A stretch of 64,000 bases of DNA from an uncultured Lachnospiraceae bacterium (GTDB lineage: Bacteria; Bacillota; Clostridia; Lachnospirales; Lachnospiraceae): assembly GCA_910579395.1 (NCBI GenBank), contig CAJTUC010000008.1, positions 1 through 64,000 on the forward strand, read 5' to 3'. A model generated the notes under the pieces. It was given only the letters and a program-made list of their open reading frames with translations. It did not search any database and was not told the origin of the DNA. Shown in pieces: positions 8,244-16,033 of this stretch (position 1 is the stretch's first letter; every line of letters starts with the position of its first letter). The position numbers and the translations under genes are program-made.

Positions 8244-9545
8244 ATGAGGAAAATTAACAAGCTGATAAGCGGGTACAATCACAATGCGGGCAGCGTTTCC
8301 AGAATTAAGTATATTGTCATTCATTACACGGGCGCACTGGGGGACGCAAAGGCGAACTGCAATTATTTTGCAGGCGGCAACCGTAACGCATCTGCGCACT
8401 ACTTTGTAGGATATGACGGGGCAATATGGCAGAGCGTAGAGGATAAAAATATAGCGTGGCACTGCGGCGCTAAGAGCTATAAGCACGCAGAGTGCAGGAA
8501 TATAAACAGTATCGGTATTGAGCTTTGCGTAAGGAAGAAAAGCACAGCCAGCATGGGGGCGACAGATAAGGACTGGTATTTTGAGGACGCAACGGTAGAG
8601 GCTGCGGCAGAGCTTACACGGTACTTAATGGATAAGTACAATGTGCCTGCGTCGCACGTAATAAGGCATTACGACGTTACGGGGAAGATTTGCCCTAACC
8701 CGTATGTATACAATACCACGGCGCATACATGGGACGAGTTTAAAAAGAAAATCAGCGGCGCAGCAGTGACGGCAGGCGGCATGGTGCAGAACGGGAACAC
8801 GGAAAAGGCAGTCTGGGACTATCTGGCGGGCAAAGGCTTAAACGCATACGCCGTGGCAGGCTTAATGGGTAATCTGTATGCGGAAAGCGGGCTTAATTCC
8901 TGCAATCTGCAAAACAGCTATAACAAGAGCCTTAATATGACAGATGCACAGTATACGGCTGCCGTGGATAATGGCAGCTACGGCAATTTTGTAAAGGACA
9001 AGGCGGGCTACGGGCTGGCACAGTGGACGTACCACACAAGAAAGCAGGCATTACTTAACTATGCGAAAAAGGCGGGTGCATCTATCGGCAGTCTGGATAT
9101 GCAGCTTGCCTTTTTGTGGGACGAGCTGCAAGGCTATAAATCCGTTATCAGCACATTAAAGGGCGCAAAGAGCGTGCGGGCTGCCTCTGATGCCGTGCTG
9201 CTGGGATTTGAAAAGCCAGCAGACCAGAGCGAGGCGGTACAGAAAAAGCGTGCAGGGTACGGCGAGGCATATTACAAGAAATATGCAGGCGGGCAGCAGG
9301 CAGCAGTACCGCAGGAAAAGCCGCAGGCGGCAGCAGGCGTGCCGTTCAAGGTTAAAGTGGATATATTAGACCTTAATATAAGGACGGGCGCAGGGACGAA
9401 CTACGCAAAGACGGGAGAGCATACGGGCAAGGGTGTATTTACCATTGTGGAAGTGAAAGCGGGCAAAGGAAGTATGGCAGGCTGGGGCAGGCTGAAAAGC
9501 GGCGCAGGCTGGATAAGTCTTGACTATGCCACACGCTTAGCGTAA
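8244..9545 (+). CDS. Phage endolysin: amidase, tail-lysozyme-like and SH3 domains
   Basis: A 433-residue peptidoglycan hydrolase. The start at 8244 is preferred because gaaaggacgg precedes it; the open frame begins 63 bases earlier without a ribosome site. Residues about 15-165 form an Amidase_2 domain, a zinc-dependent N-acetylmuramoyl-L-alanine amidase, with metal-ligand-type motifs VIHYTG, AWHCG and VIRHYDVTGKICPNP. Residues about 175-340 resemble the phage tail-lysozyme domain (GLMGNLYAESGL with a probable catalytic Glu, then GYGLAQWT). Residues about 365-433 are an SH3b wall-binding domain (LNIRTGAGTNY, GWISLDYA). Two catalytic domains suggest cleavage of both the stem-peptide amide and the glycan. 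A terminator follows at once, closing the late operon. Confidence 0.9.
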   Translation: MRKINKLISGYNHNAGSVSRIKYIVIHYTGALGDAKANCNYFAGGNRNASAHYFVGYDGAIWQSVEDKNIAWHCGAKSYKHAECRNINSIGIELCVRKKSTASMGATDKDWYFEDATVEAAAELTRYLMDKYNVPASHVIRHYDVTGKICPNPYVYNTTAHTWDEFKKKISGAAVTAGGMVQNGNTEKAVWDYLAGKGLNAYAVAGLMGNLYAESGLNSCNLQNSYNKSLNMTDAQYTAAVDNGSYGNFVKDKAGYGLAQWTYHTRKQALLNYAKKAGASIGSLDMQLAFLWDELQGYKSVISTLKGAKSVRAASDAVLLGFEKPADQSEAVQKKRAGYGEAYYKKYAGGQQAAVPQEKPQAAAGVPFKVKVDILDLNIRTGAGTNYAKTGEHTGKGVFTIVEVKAGKGSMAGWGRLKSGAGWISLDYATRLA

Positions 9546-9552
9546 GAAGAAT

Positions 9553-9594
9553 GAGGGCAGGCGGCTTACGGGCTGCTTACCCTCTTATTTTTTT
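9553..9594 (+). terminator. Rho-independent terminator after the lysin
   Basis: An inverted repeat (gaggg at 9553-9557 with ccctc at 9580-9584, plus inner pairing of cggc with gctg) is followed by ttatttttttg. It lies eight bases after the lysin stop and separates the late phage operon from the small operon that follows. Confidence 0.8.
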
Positions 9595-9598
9595 GAGG

Positions 9599-9644
9599 AT
9601 ATTACAGAATATGTATTGACATATTACAGAATATGCGATATAAT
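9599..9644 (+). promoter_or_regulatory. Promoter overlapped by two palindromic operator-like repeats
   Basis: The promoter is a near-perfect sigma-A type: TTGACA at 9616-9621, 17-base spacer, TATAAT at 9639-9644. The 15-mer atattacagaatatg occurs twice, at 9599-9613 and 9621-9635, with centres 22 bases apart (about two helical turns). Each copy is itself a palindrome (ATATT, ACAG, AATAT), as expected for a dimeric repressor. One copy sits just upstream of the -35 box and the other fills the spacer. Repression of the small operon downstream is the natural reading; the ribbon-helix-helix protein 0.3 kb downstream is the candidate ligand. Confidence 0.85.
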
Positions 9645-9707
9645 TAAGACAGTTAAGGGAGATACATAACCCATAACAATAACTGGGCGGCAGGGAAAGG
9701 AGAAAAT

Positions 9708-9848
9708 ATGGACGAGGAAATGAACGTAGGCGAACTGCTTAAGGAAACAGCCGAGGAAAACCAGACAAGGAAAATACTTGAAATACTCAACGAGTGTAAA
9801 GACCTTGAAGAGGCTAAAGAAAAAGTAAGAGCCTTACTTAAGAAGTAA
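9708..9848 (+). CDS. 46-aa charged helical phage protein
   Basis: A short ORF of 46 codons. It has an excellent ribosome site (aaaggaga, 9696-9703) and is the first gene after the strong promoter at 9616-9644. The product is Glu/Lys-rich and predicted helical (EEMNVGELLKETAEEN, then KILEILNECKDLEEAKEKV), so it could oligomerise or act as a small regulator. No family is recognised. Expression looks real from the signals; the function is unknown. Confidence 0.6.
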   Translation: MDEEMNVGELLKETAEENQTRKILEILNECKDLEEAKEKVRALLKK

Positions 9849-9864
9849 GGCGGGGATACAGAAA

Positions 9865-9890
9865 GGGCGGTGGACTTGCCAAAGCCGCCC
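9865..9890 (+). other. GC-rich hairpin between small phage genes
   Basis: gggcgg at 9865-9870 pairs with ccgccc at 9885-9890, with a second short pairing (tgg/cca) inside. No T-run follows, so it is a poor terminator. It may tune the ratio of the 46-aa protein to the downstream genes. Confidence 0.5.
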
Positions 9891-9942
9891 AAACTGTTTA
9901 AAAGGATTATACATCATAAGGCAAGGGAAAGAAAGAGGTAAA

Positions 9943-10128
9943 ATGCAGAAAGAAGAATTTAACCAGATAAAATATCAGAATGAATTTAAGAAAAAGAATT
10001 ATGATAGGTTTGAGCTGGTAATGCCGAAAGGACAAAAAGAAGTCATTAAACAACGTGCAAAAGCGGCAGGGCAGAGCATAAGCGAATATATAAATACCGC
10101 TATTGCAGAGAAAATGGCTAAAGATTAG
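9943..10128 (+). CDS. Ribbon-helix-helix (Arc/CopG-like) DNA-binding protein
   Basis: A 61-residue protein with the ribbon-helix-helix layout. A basic N-terminal tail (residues 1-18) is followed by a beta-strand (YDRFELVMPKG, 20-30), helix A (QKEVIKQRAKAAG, 31-43) and helix B (SISEYINTAIAEKMA, 44-58). The strand of an Arc/CopG dimer reads DNA in the major groove. It is encoded in an operon whose promoter carries two palindromic 15-mers, so autoregulation is likely. It could also be an antitoxin, but no toxin-like partner is adjacent. The start at 9943 follows gaaagagg. Confidence 0.72.
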   Translation: MQKEEFNQIKYQNEFKKKNYDRFELVMPKGQKEVIKQRAKAAGQSISEYINTAIAEKMAKD

Positions 10129-10147
10129 AAAGTGAGGTTTATTTATC

Positions 10148-10834
10148 ATGGGTAAAAAGAAAATGGTACTTTATGGGGCGGCTGCGCTATTTGCAGTAAG
10201 TGGAGTGGTGGCGCTGCCGTCTGGAAATATTACGGGCGGTATCGGCTGCATAGTGATTGCTGCCGTATGTTTTCTGCTGGCACGCAAACCAGCAAGAGAG
10301 GCAGCAGGGCAGCAGGCAGCGCCGAGGACAGCGGGAACGCCTGCCGCTGGCAGCAGGATTGCGGAAACCATACGCACAAAAGTAGTGGGCGTGACTTTCC
10401 AGAACGACGACGGCGAAAGCAGGCAGGATATATTAAGCCGTATGACGGGCGACGAGGAAATAGAGATAGAGAAAACCACATACAACGGAGAGCCTGCCGC
10501 ATATGTAAAATGGGGAAATAAAATACTGGGGTATTTATCGGCAGAACTGGCAAAGGATTTGGCGGCAAAGTATCCTAATGCCCGCTATACCGCAGAAATA
10601 CTGGAAATTTCTGGGGGGGGGGTACAGACATTTGGGTGTAATATAGAGCTTGACGTTATTGTAGAAGAACAGCAACGTAGCCAGCGTACAGCGGGCGAAA
10701 CGATAGTATATATAGACCGCAGCAGTAAAAAGTACCATAGTAAGCCTAATTGTTCTGGAATGAAAAACCCAAAGGGCATACCGCTAAGCCAAGCAAAGAA
10801 AAAATACACAGCTTGTAAGAAATGCTGTAAATGA
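10148..10834 (+). CDS. Membrane-anchored HIRAN-like protein with Cys/His C-terminal domain
   Basis: A 228-residue protein. Residues 1-45 contain two hydrophobic segments separated by PSGN, so the N-terminus is membrane-embedded. After a Pro/Ala-rich linker, residues about 75-150 resemble a HIRAN domain (KVVGVTFQNDDGE, then GDEEIEIEKTTYNGEPAAYV, then GNKILGYLSAELAKDLA), a fold linked to DNA or modified-protein recognition. Residues about 186-228 hold a small Cys/His module (KKYHSKPNCSGM, ACKKCC), probably metal-binding. A run of ten G (10613-10622) lies between the two domains; a gain or loss of one G gives a stop within about ten codons. It is the third gene of the operon. The domain calls are by eye; the role is unknown. 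Confidence 0.6.
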   Translation: MGKKKMVLYGAAALFAVSGVVALPSGNITGGIGCIVIAAVCFLLARKPAREAAGQQAAPRTAGTPAAGSRIAETIRTKVVGVTFQNDDGESRQDILSRMTGDEEIEIEKTTYNGEPAAYVKWGNKILGYLSAELAKDLAAKYPNARYTAEILEISGGGVQTFGCNIELDVIVEEQQRSQRTAGETIVYIDRSSKKYHSKPNCSGMKNPKGIPLSQAKKKYTACKKCCK

Positions 10835-10848
10835 GCTATGAAATAAGA

Positions 10849-10880
10849 GCCGCAGACTTGTAAAAGAGTTTGCGGCTTTT
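10849..10880 (+). terminator. Rho-independent terminator before the transposase
   Basis: gccgca (10849-10854) pairs with tgcggc (10871-10876) around a mostly paired middle, followed by tttt. It closes the small operon, so the transposase gene needs its own promoter. Confidence 0.7.
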
Positions 10881-10918
10881 CGTCGTATATAGACCACAAC
10901 GAAAGAGAGGCAGAAACA

Positions 10919-11980
10919 ATGGCAAATAAAAAGGGCAGCCACCAGCTGACAAGGGCAGATAGGATAAAGATAGAGGCACTGCTAAAAGAGGGCTTAAGCA
11001 AGGCGAAAATAGCGGCGCATCTGGGGGTACACCGCAGCACTATATATAATGAGCTGAAAAGGGGAGAGTATGAACACCGTAATAGTGACTGGACGACGGA
11101 AAAAAGATACAGCCCAGACATAGCGCAGGAAAAGGCAGAGGAAAATTTAAAGGTAAGAGGCACACAGCTTAAAATAGGCAACGATATTGCATATGCAAAT
11201 TACATAGAGGACAAGATAGTAAACGAGGATTACAGCCCAGCAGCAGTGCTGGGAGAGCTTAAGGCGCAGGGTAGAGAGGGAGAATTTAATACTACCGTCT
11301 GCGTGGCTACTCTTTACAGCTACATAGATAAGGGCGTTTTCCTTAAGCTGACAAATAAGGATTTACCAGTAAAGAAGAATAAAAAGCGGGGCTATAAGAA
11401 AGTACGCAAGCAGCAGGCACGGGCAGCAGCAGGCGACAGCATAGAAAAACGCCCAGAAGAGATAGACAAGCGGGAAGAGTTCGGACACTGGGAAATGGAT
11501 AGTGTAATAGGCAAGCGGGGAGTATCTAAAAACGTGCTGCTGGTACTGACGGAAAGAAAGACACGGGACGAGATTATATTTAAGCTGCCAGACCATACGG
11601 ACGAGGCGGTAGTAGCGGCGCTGGATAGATTAGAGCGCAAATATGGTGCGGATATGTTTAAGCAGATATTTAAGACAATTACGGTAGACAACGGCAGCGA
11701 GTTTGCAGACGTGAACGGCTTAGAGCGTTCTATACTGGAAGAGGGAGAAAAGAGGACACATTTGTATTACTGCCACCCATATAGCAGCTGGGAGCGTGGC
11801 ACGAATGAGGTAACAAATAAAATGGTGCGCCGCAAAGTGCCAAAGGGTACAAACTTTGACGATAAGACCGACGAGGAAATAGAGAAAATAGAGGGCTGGA
11901 TAAACGGCTACCCACGCAGGATACATGGCTACCGTTCTGCTGGGGAGCTTTTCACAGAAGAGCTGGAAAAGCTGGCTTAA
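10919..11980 (+). CDS. IS30-family DDE transposase
   Basis: A 353-residue transposase. The N-terminus has an IS30-type helix-turn-helix (GLSKAKIAAHLGVHRSTIYN, residues about 24-43). The catalytic core follows with the DDE acidic residues expected at WEMDSVIG (near 187), TVDNGSEF (near 248) and SWERGTNE (near 287). Length matches the family. I find no convincing terminal inverted repeats around it; the best candidate is a weak match between 10880-10895 and the complement of about 11985-12000. Its codon use (frequent ATA, GAC and GCG runs) is like the tail genes, not like a recent host insertion. It could be an ordinary IS or the phage's own transposition enzyme; the family call itself is firm. 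Confidence 0.9.
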   Translation: MANKKGSHQLTRADRIKIEALLKEGLSKAKIAAHLGVHRSTIYNELKRGEYEHRNSDWTTEKRYSPDIAQEKAEENLKVRGTQLKIGNDIAYANYIEDKIVNEDYSPAAVLGELKAQGREGEFNTTVCVATLYSYIDKGVFLKLTNKDLPVKKNKKRGYKKVRKQQARAAAGDSIEKRPEEIDKREEFGHWEMDSVIGKRGVSKNVLLVLTERKTRDEIIFKLPDHTDEAVVAALDRLERKYGADMFKQIFKTITVDNGSEFADVNGLERSILEEGEKRTHLYYCHPYSSWERGTNEVTNKMVRRKVPKGTNFDDKTDEEIEKIEGWINGYPRRIHGYRSAGELFTEELEKLA

Positions 11981-12228
11981 TATCAGATATAGCGACTTTG
12001 AGAGGCTGGCAGCAGTGGCAGCCTTAAAGCTGCGCCCATTCCAGCAAAAGGGAGTTTACAAGGCGGGCGCACTCTGGTATAGTAAGGGTAGCACATCTGC
12101 TGTATTTCATTCTGTATAGTTAAATTCTACAAAATACCCACTACCCAATTAGTAAATATGCCGAAAGCGAAAAATTGTTCAAAAAAAGGTTGAAATTTTT
12201 AATAAGTGCATAGCGAACGTTCTGGAAC
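11981..12228. other. Phage/host junction region, no gene seen
   Basis: About 250 bases without a credible gene. To about 12,110 the sequence keeps the GC-rich phage style; beyond that it becomes AT-rich host-like DNA (aaaaattgttc, aataagtgca). The right end of the prophage should lie here. No attachment-site duplication can be tested because the left end is outside the window. Confidence 0.45.
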
Positions 12229-12391
12229 TTGTATTTCCTTTGATATTATTCTATAATAGTGTGAAGAGAAGTTCTAAGGCTCATACAGCTAAAGCCTGGT
12301 TCCCAGGCTTGACTGTTTCGCCAAGAACTTCTATGGATTTGCAAAGCAAATCTTCTTCACACCGAAGAACGCCTAAAATGCGGCGTTCTTC
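12229..12391 (+). promoter_or_regulatory. Promoter followed by a branched structured leader
   Basis: TTGTAT (12229-12234), 17-base spacer, TATAAT (12252-12257) makes a good promoter. The predicted transcript starts with nested pairings: gtgaaga (12261) with tcttcac (12354-12360); agaagttct (12267) with agaacttct (12324-12332); an inner hairpin aagcctgg/ccaggctt (12292-12310); and atttgc/gcaaat (12338-12352). A final hairpin gaagaacgcc/ggcgttcttc occupies 12364-12391. No T-run follows, so it is a leader rather than a terminator for the gene at 12436. It belongs to the family of paired-hairpin elements noted elsewhere in the window. Confidence 0.6.
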
Positions 12392-12435
12392 CTGACAGAT
12401 TTGCGGATGGAGAGTGATTGGGGGGATGAAAGAAT

Positions 12436-12882
12436 TTGCAGGAAGAAAAAGATCTGGAACTGGGGCGGGAGCTGGCGCGGGGACAGGCCGACAAGGGGAA
12501 GATTCTGCTGCGGACAGGGATTCGTGTGGTATTGGTCGGTGTAATCATATTTGCCGGAATCCGGGGAAATCCGCCGAACCGCGGGCCGGTCAGTTTTCTG
12601 GCAGGGGCGTTTGCCGCAGTAATTATTCTTGTCGCTGCAGCTTGGGTATTCTGGCCGCTCATCCACTATCGGGATTTTGCGGCGTTTTATGAAAATGGCG
12701 CCGTGCTTGGTCAGAGAAAGTGGAGGCTTGAAGAATTGGGGGAGATTTCTTTTCAGGATGTGAAATCGAATCATTCCCTGTTCACCCGGACTTATCTGTG
12801 TACGTCGGTAAGGAAATTCGATGTCACCTACATAAAGGACTGTAAAAAGAATTTTAACCGCGCTTACGGTAATATCATTTAG
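12436..12882 (+). CDS. Small two-TM membrane protein, unknown
   Basis: A 148-residue protein starting with TTG at 12436 behind gggggatgaaag. Two hydrophobic segments lie at about residues 28-42 (GIRVVLVGVIIFAG) and 52-75 (VSFLAGAFAAVIILVAAAWV), followed by a soluble C-terminal part (ENGAVLGQRKWRLEELGEIS) that looks like a small beta-domain of the bacterial PH type. No family is confidently recognised. It follows a structured leader, and a 79-bp gap separates it from the next membrane protein. Confidence 0.5.
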   Translation: MQEEKDLELGRELARGQADKGKILLRTGIRVVLVGVIIFAGIRGNPPNRGPVSFLAGAFAAVIILVAAAWVFWPLIHYRDFAAFYENGAVLGQRKWRLEELGEISFQDVKSNHSLFTRTYLCTSVRKFDVTYIKDCKKNFNRAYGNII

Positions 12883-12961
12883 AAAAGATTTCCGCCCGAG
12901 CAGGATTTACTTCACAAATCGGAAAGAATAATAAAATATCAGAGGAAAAGGGAGAATTATC

Positions 12962-13549
12962 ATGAATGCGACTTATATCATCATCGGCGTTGCTGCCGTA
13001 GTGGTTCTTTTTATCATTGTATGGGTAAAAATATCAATCGATGAGAAGAAGGGCGAAAACAGTGGAGAAAAGCAGAAAGTGAAAGATATTGTCAAAAAAG
13101 CTGTGCCGAATGGCGAAAGCTATACGGCGGCTTACGGAACGAGAGAAACGCTGGCTCTTGGCGGAGGCGGCAGAACGGTAACGACGACGACCAGCTACTG
13201 GTATTATGCGGTCGCATTTAAACCGGGAGATCTGTATCTGGTTCCGCTTTCTTTTGACGGCGGCGATATCAGTTATGGAGAGCCGGTTCATTATGGAAAA
13301 GAAGACCTCGGCATGGCAGAGGCGAAAAACGGTTATCTGACCCTGTTCGATAAAGAACGGAAGGAGATCATGACGCTTTTCGTCGTGGCGAGCAACACAA
13401 AAGAAGATAAGTATCATCCGGTGAATATCCAGCAGAAAGAAGAAGCGGAAGCATTTGGACAGTTTTCCAGAAATCTGATGCAGGAAGTCAATACCGCGAA
13501 CGGCATAACCGATATTAAGGCGGCAAAGAAGGACGCAAAAAAGAAATAG
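12962..13549 (+). CDS. Membrane-anchored protein, unknown
   Basis: A 195-residue protein with one N-terminal transmembrane segment (residues 4-24, YIIIGVAAVVVLFIIVWVKI). An extracellular or cytosolic domain follows with TTTTSYWYYAVAFKPG and a Lys-rich end (KAAKKDAKKK). The family is not recognised. The ribosome site is gggagaa before 12962. It ends just before a hairpin shared with the convergent ApbE-like gene. Confidence 0.55.
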   Translation: MNATYIIIGVAAVVVLFIIVWVKISIDEKKGENSGEKQKVKDIVKKAVPNGESYTAAYGTRETLALGGGGRTVTTTTSYWYYAVAFKPGDLYLVPLSFDGGDISYGEPVHYGKEDLGMAEAKNGYLTLFDKERKEIMTLFVVASNTKEDKYHPVNIQQKEEAEAFGQFSRNLMQEVNTANGITDIKAAKKDAKKK

Positions 13550-13562
13550 AATGCTGTTTTTT

Positions 13563-13594
13563 AGCACCGCCAGATGATTCAGCCTGGCGGTGCT
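13563..13594. terminator. Hairpin between convergent genes
   Basis: agcaccgccag (13563-13573) pairs perfectly with ctggcggtgct (13584-13594). It lies between two convergent stop codons. The T-run on either exit side is short, so termination may be partial. Confidence 0.6.
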
Positions 13595-13600
13595 GTTTCA

Positions 13601-14638
13601 TTACAGACCGCTAGAATAGTGCAGGGCATAATCATTTGTAATGAACACTGCCTCTACATCTTCCAGCGATTCGATAAGGCGCATTCCTTCTTCCGGCCCA
13701 AGGATAAAACAGGTCGTGGAAAGGGCATCGCCCATCGTGGAAGAATCCGAAAGAATGGTGACGCCAAGGAGCGTATTCTGTATCGGATAACCGGTTGAAG
13801 TATCCAGAATATGATGGTACAACGTATCGTCCTGATAAAAATACCGTTCATAAACGCCGGATGAGACAACGGACATGTCAGAAACAGGAAGCGCGGTGAT
13901 TGGCGTTCCCTGTGCCTCAAAGGGCATTTGTATGCCGAATTGGAAAGGTGAACCGTCCGGCTTTTGACCAACGGCAAGCAGATTGCCGCCCAGATTGATG
14001 ATGGCACTTTCGATATCTTGGGAAAGCAGATATTCTTTTAATTGATCGGCGATATAGCCCTTGGCGATAAAACCGAGACTTATCCGGCTCTCCGGGTCGA
14101 GCAGGGTGACAGTATTGCTTTCAATCAGCAGATTGTGGTAATCGACATGACTGAGTGCTTCCGAGATTGCGGCCTGATCGGGGATTCTGTTTGTTGTTTT
14201 AGTAAAGGGGGTATCCAGGGCTGTTGATGCAAAAGAAGCGGTCTGGGTGGAGTCGGATTCCCCCGAATGAAAATTCCACAGGGCGCTGACCGTTTCTAAC
14301 GTCAAGTCGATGCGTCCTTCGGTCATTTCACAGTAAGCCAGGGCAGTTTTTAACAGGGCGGCGGTCTCATCGGAAACAATCACGGGTTGTCCGGCACTGT
14401 GATTGATATTCCAGATATCGGAACCTTCTACCGTGGGGCTGAGCATCTTTTCATATCTTTCCGCTAACTGCATACATTCGTCAAGACAATTTTCCTTTTT
14501 TACATCATAGATAGTGACTTGGATGACTGTGTCAAAATAAAATCCGGTTTTGGAAATCGGTTCCGTATTTGCGCCGCATCCGTTCAAAAGCGGAAGGAGC
14601 ATGGTAAGAAGCAGGAATATGGATATTTTTTTTCTCAT
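13601..14638 (-). CDS. apbE: ApbE-like FAD:protein FMN transferase lipoprotein
   Basis: A 345-residue lipoprotein of the ApbE family, which covalently attaches FMN to Thr or Ser of target proteins such as Rnf/Nqr subunits outside the membrane. A signal peptide (residues 2-20) ends in a lipobox, LLNGC. Family features are visible: LGFIAKGYIADQ (near 200), INLGGNLLAVG (near 225), and HHILDTSTGYP followed by a Ser/Thr-rich loop (near 278), the FAD and Mg region. The start at 14638 on the minus strand follows aaaggaaagga. It is a single gene, convergent with the preceding membrane protein and divergent from the GH25 gene. No Rnf or Nqr gene is in the window, so its substrate is unknown. Confidence 0.88.
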   Translation of the reverse strand: MRKKISIFLLLTMLLPLLNGCGANTEPISKTGFYFDTVIQVTIYDVKKENCLDECMQLAERYEKMLSPTVEGSDIWNINHSAGQPVIVSDETAALLKTALAYCEMTEGRIDLTLETVSALWNFHSGESDSTQTASFASTALDTPFTKTTNRIPDQAAISEALSHVDYHNLLIESNTVTLLDPESRISLGFIAKGYIADQLKEYLLSQDIESAIINLGGNLLAVGQKPDGSPFQFGIQMPFEAQGTPITALPVSDMSVVSSGVYERYFYQDDTLYHHILDTSTGYPIQNTLLGVTILSDSSTMGDALSTTCFILGPEEGMRLIESLEDVEAVFITNDYALHYSSGL

Positions 14639-14875
14639 AGGCGGTATCCTTTCCTTTCATTTAAGATATTTACATTTCCGCGGCTGCCGGTTGAAACGTA
14701 ACTTTAGCAAAGGTTTCCATCTCGACAAAAGTTGTCAATCCGGATATTTCGTGATAGAATATCTCTGTTCCTTAATTTTCATAACAGTATTATAATAGAT
14801 GGAGCGTTTTTTTTCCATTCTATTTGTGGGCGAACTTACGCCTGAGGACCAAAGTCCGCAGGTTGAGAGAAAGGC

Positions 14876-16033
14876 ATGGTTATTAATATGAAATTACCTG
14901 GTGACGATGGGAGACGTACAAACAGTCATTCCATCTTTTATATGATAATCGGTGTATCCGCATTTGTACTGGTACTGTTGCTTGTTGTCATGCAGAATAA
15001 TGGCAAGAGCAAAAAGGGCAGTGGAGAATCGGCGCCGGATGTTGTGCAGCAGGAAGCGGCGGCGGAGCCGGAAGTCGCAGAGCCGGAATCGGAGCAGAAA
15101 CTGCGTGCGGAAGATTTGAGCTTCTGGGGCATGTATCCGCCAGAGGGAAATAAGACGGAGAAACCACAGACGGACGCGCAGGATGAGGATTCACAGAACG
15201 AGACGGAGGAGGAATCCGGTACTGATGCGGAGAAAAAAGAAGAAGTCGTACAGGAGGATCCATCCACGGACGGTAAACATACGCTAGTGAAAACTTCTGA
15301 CGGCCAGGAAGAATGGGTGCTGATCAGTCCGTATCTGACGAAAAATACTTATGATTTCAAGAATCTTTCCGAAAGTGCGAATCTGCGGAAATATACGGAT
15401 AACGGAAAGAAAATCTCCCGTGTAGGAGTTGATATTTCCAAGCATAACGGTCAGGTCAATTTTAACAGTATTAAGGCGGCAGGAGTCGATTATGTCATGT
15501 TGCGGCTCGGTGCAAGAGGTTACAGTACCGGACAGCTTTCATTGGATGATAATTTTGTAGAAAATATGGAAGCAGCAATAGAAGCGGGGCTGGATATCGG
15601 CGTATACTTTTATTCGCAGGCGATATCCCAGGATGAGGTCATGCAGGAAGCAAATTTTGTGATACAAAATCTGGAGCCGTACAGGGCGCATATCACCTAT
15701 CCTGTAGCTTTCGATATGGAGAAGGTGGCAAATGATACAGCGAGGATTGACGGGCTTTCCAGAGATGACAAGACGGCGATTGCCGCAACTTTTCTGAGCG
15801 GTATGCAGGCAGCGGGTTATATTCCTATGGTCTATGGCAACAAAGAATGGCTGATTAAAAATATCGACCTTGCAAAGCTTCAGGATTATGATGTGTGGCT
15901 TTCGCAGGAGCAGGATATTCCGGATTATCCATACCAGTTCGCGATGTGGCAGTATACAACAACGGGCGTGCTGAACGGTGTAACGGGAGATGCCAGTCTA
16001 AATCTATGTTTTGTCGATTATTCAGACAGATAA
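14876..16033 (+). CDS. GH25 muramidase, membrane-anchored
   Basis: A 385-residue GH25 (Chalaropsis-type) lysozyme. One transmembrane anchor is at about residues 22-40. An acidic, low-complexity stalk (residues about 45-130, rich in Glu, Asp and Gln) is followed by the GH25 barrel at about 178-385. Catalytic landmarks are GVDISKHNG (Asp) and VAFDMEKV (the DxE pair). The C-terminus QFAMWQYTTTG is typical. Two starts are possible: ATG at 14876 or ATG at 14888. The 29 bases at 14858-14886 recur identically before the threonine synthase gene, so the same choice applies there. It probably remodels or turns over the wall. Its 3' end overlaps the convergent AP2/HNH-like gene by 16 bases. Confidence 0.88.
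   Translation: MVINMKLPGDDGRRTNSHSIFYMIIGVSAFVLVLLLVVMQNNGKSKKGSGESAPDVVQQEAAAEPEVAEPESEQKLRAEDLSFWGMYPPEGNKTEKPQTDAQDEDSQNETEEESGTDAEKKEEVVQEDPSTDGKHTLVKTSDGQEEWVLISPYLTKNTYDFKNLSESANLRKYTDNGKKISRVGVDISKHNGQVNFNSIKAAGVDYVMLRLGARGYSTGQLSLDDNFVENMEAAIEAGLDIGVYFYSQAISQDEVMQEANFVIQNLEPYRAHITYPVAFDMEKVANDTARIDGLSRDDKTAIAATFLSGMQAAGYIPMVYGNKEWLIKNIDLAKLQDYDVWLSQEQDIPDYPYQFAMWQYTTTGVLNGVTGDASLNLCFVDYSDR

Noticed and set aside
9943..10128. Antitoxin of a toxin-antitoxin pair
   Set aside because: The ribbon-helix-helix fold fits, but neither neighbour looks like a known toxin and the operon has operator palindromes suited to a plain repressor.
10880..12000. Well-defined IS30 element with terminal inverted repeats
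   Set aside because: The only candidate ends (gtcg..atat on both sides) match weakly, so I list just the transposase gene.
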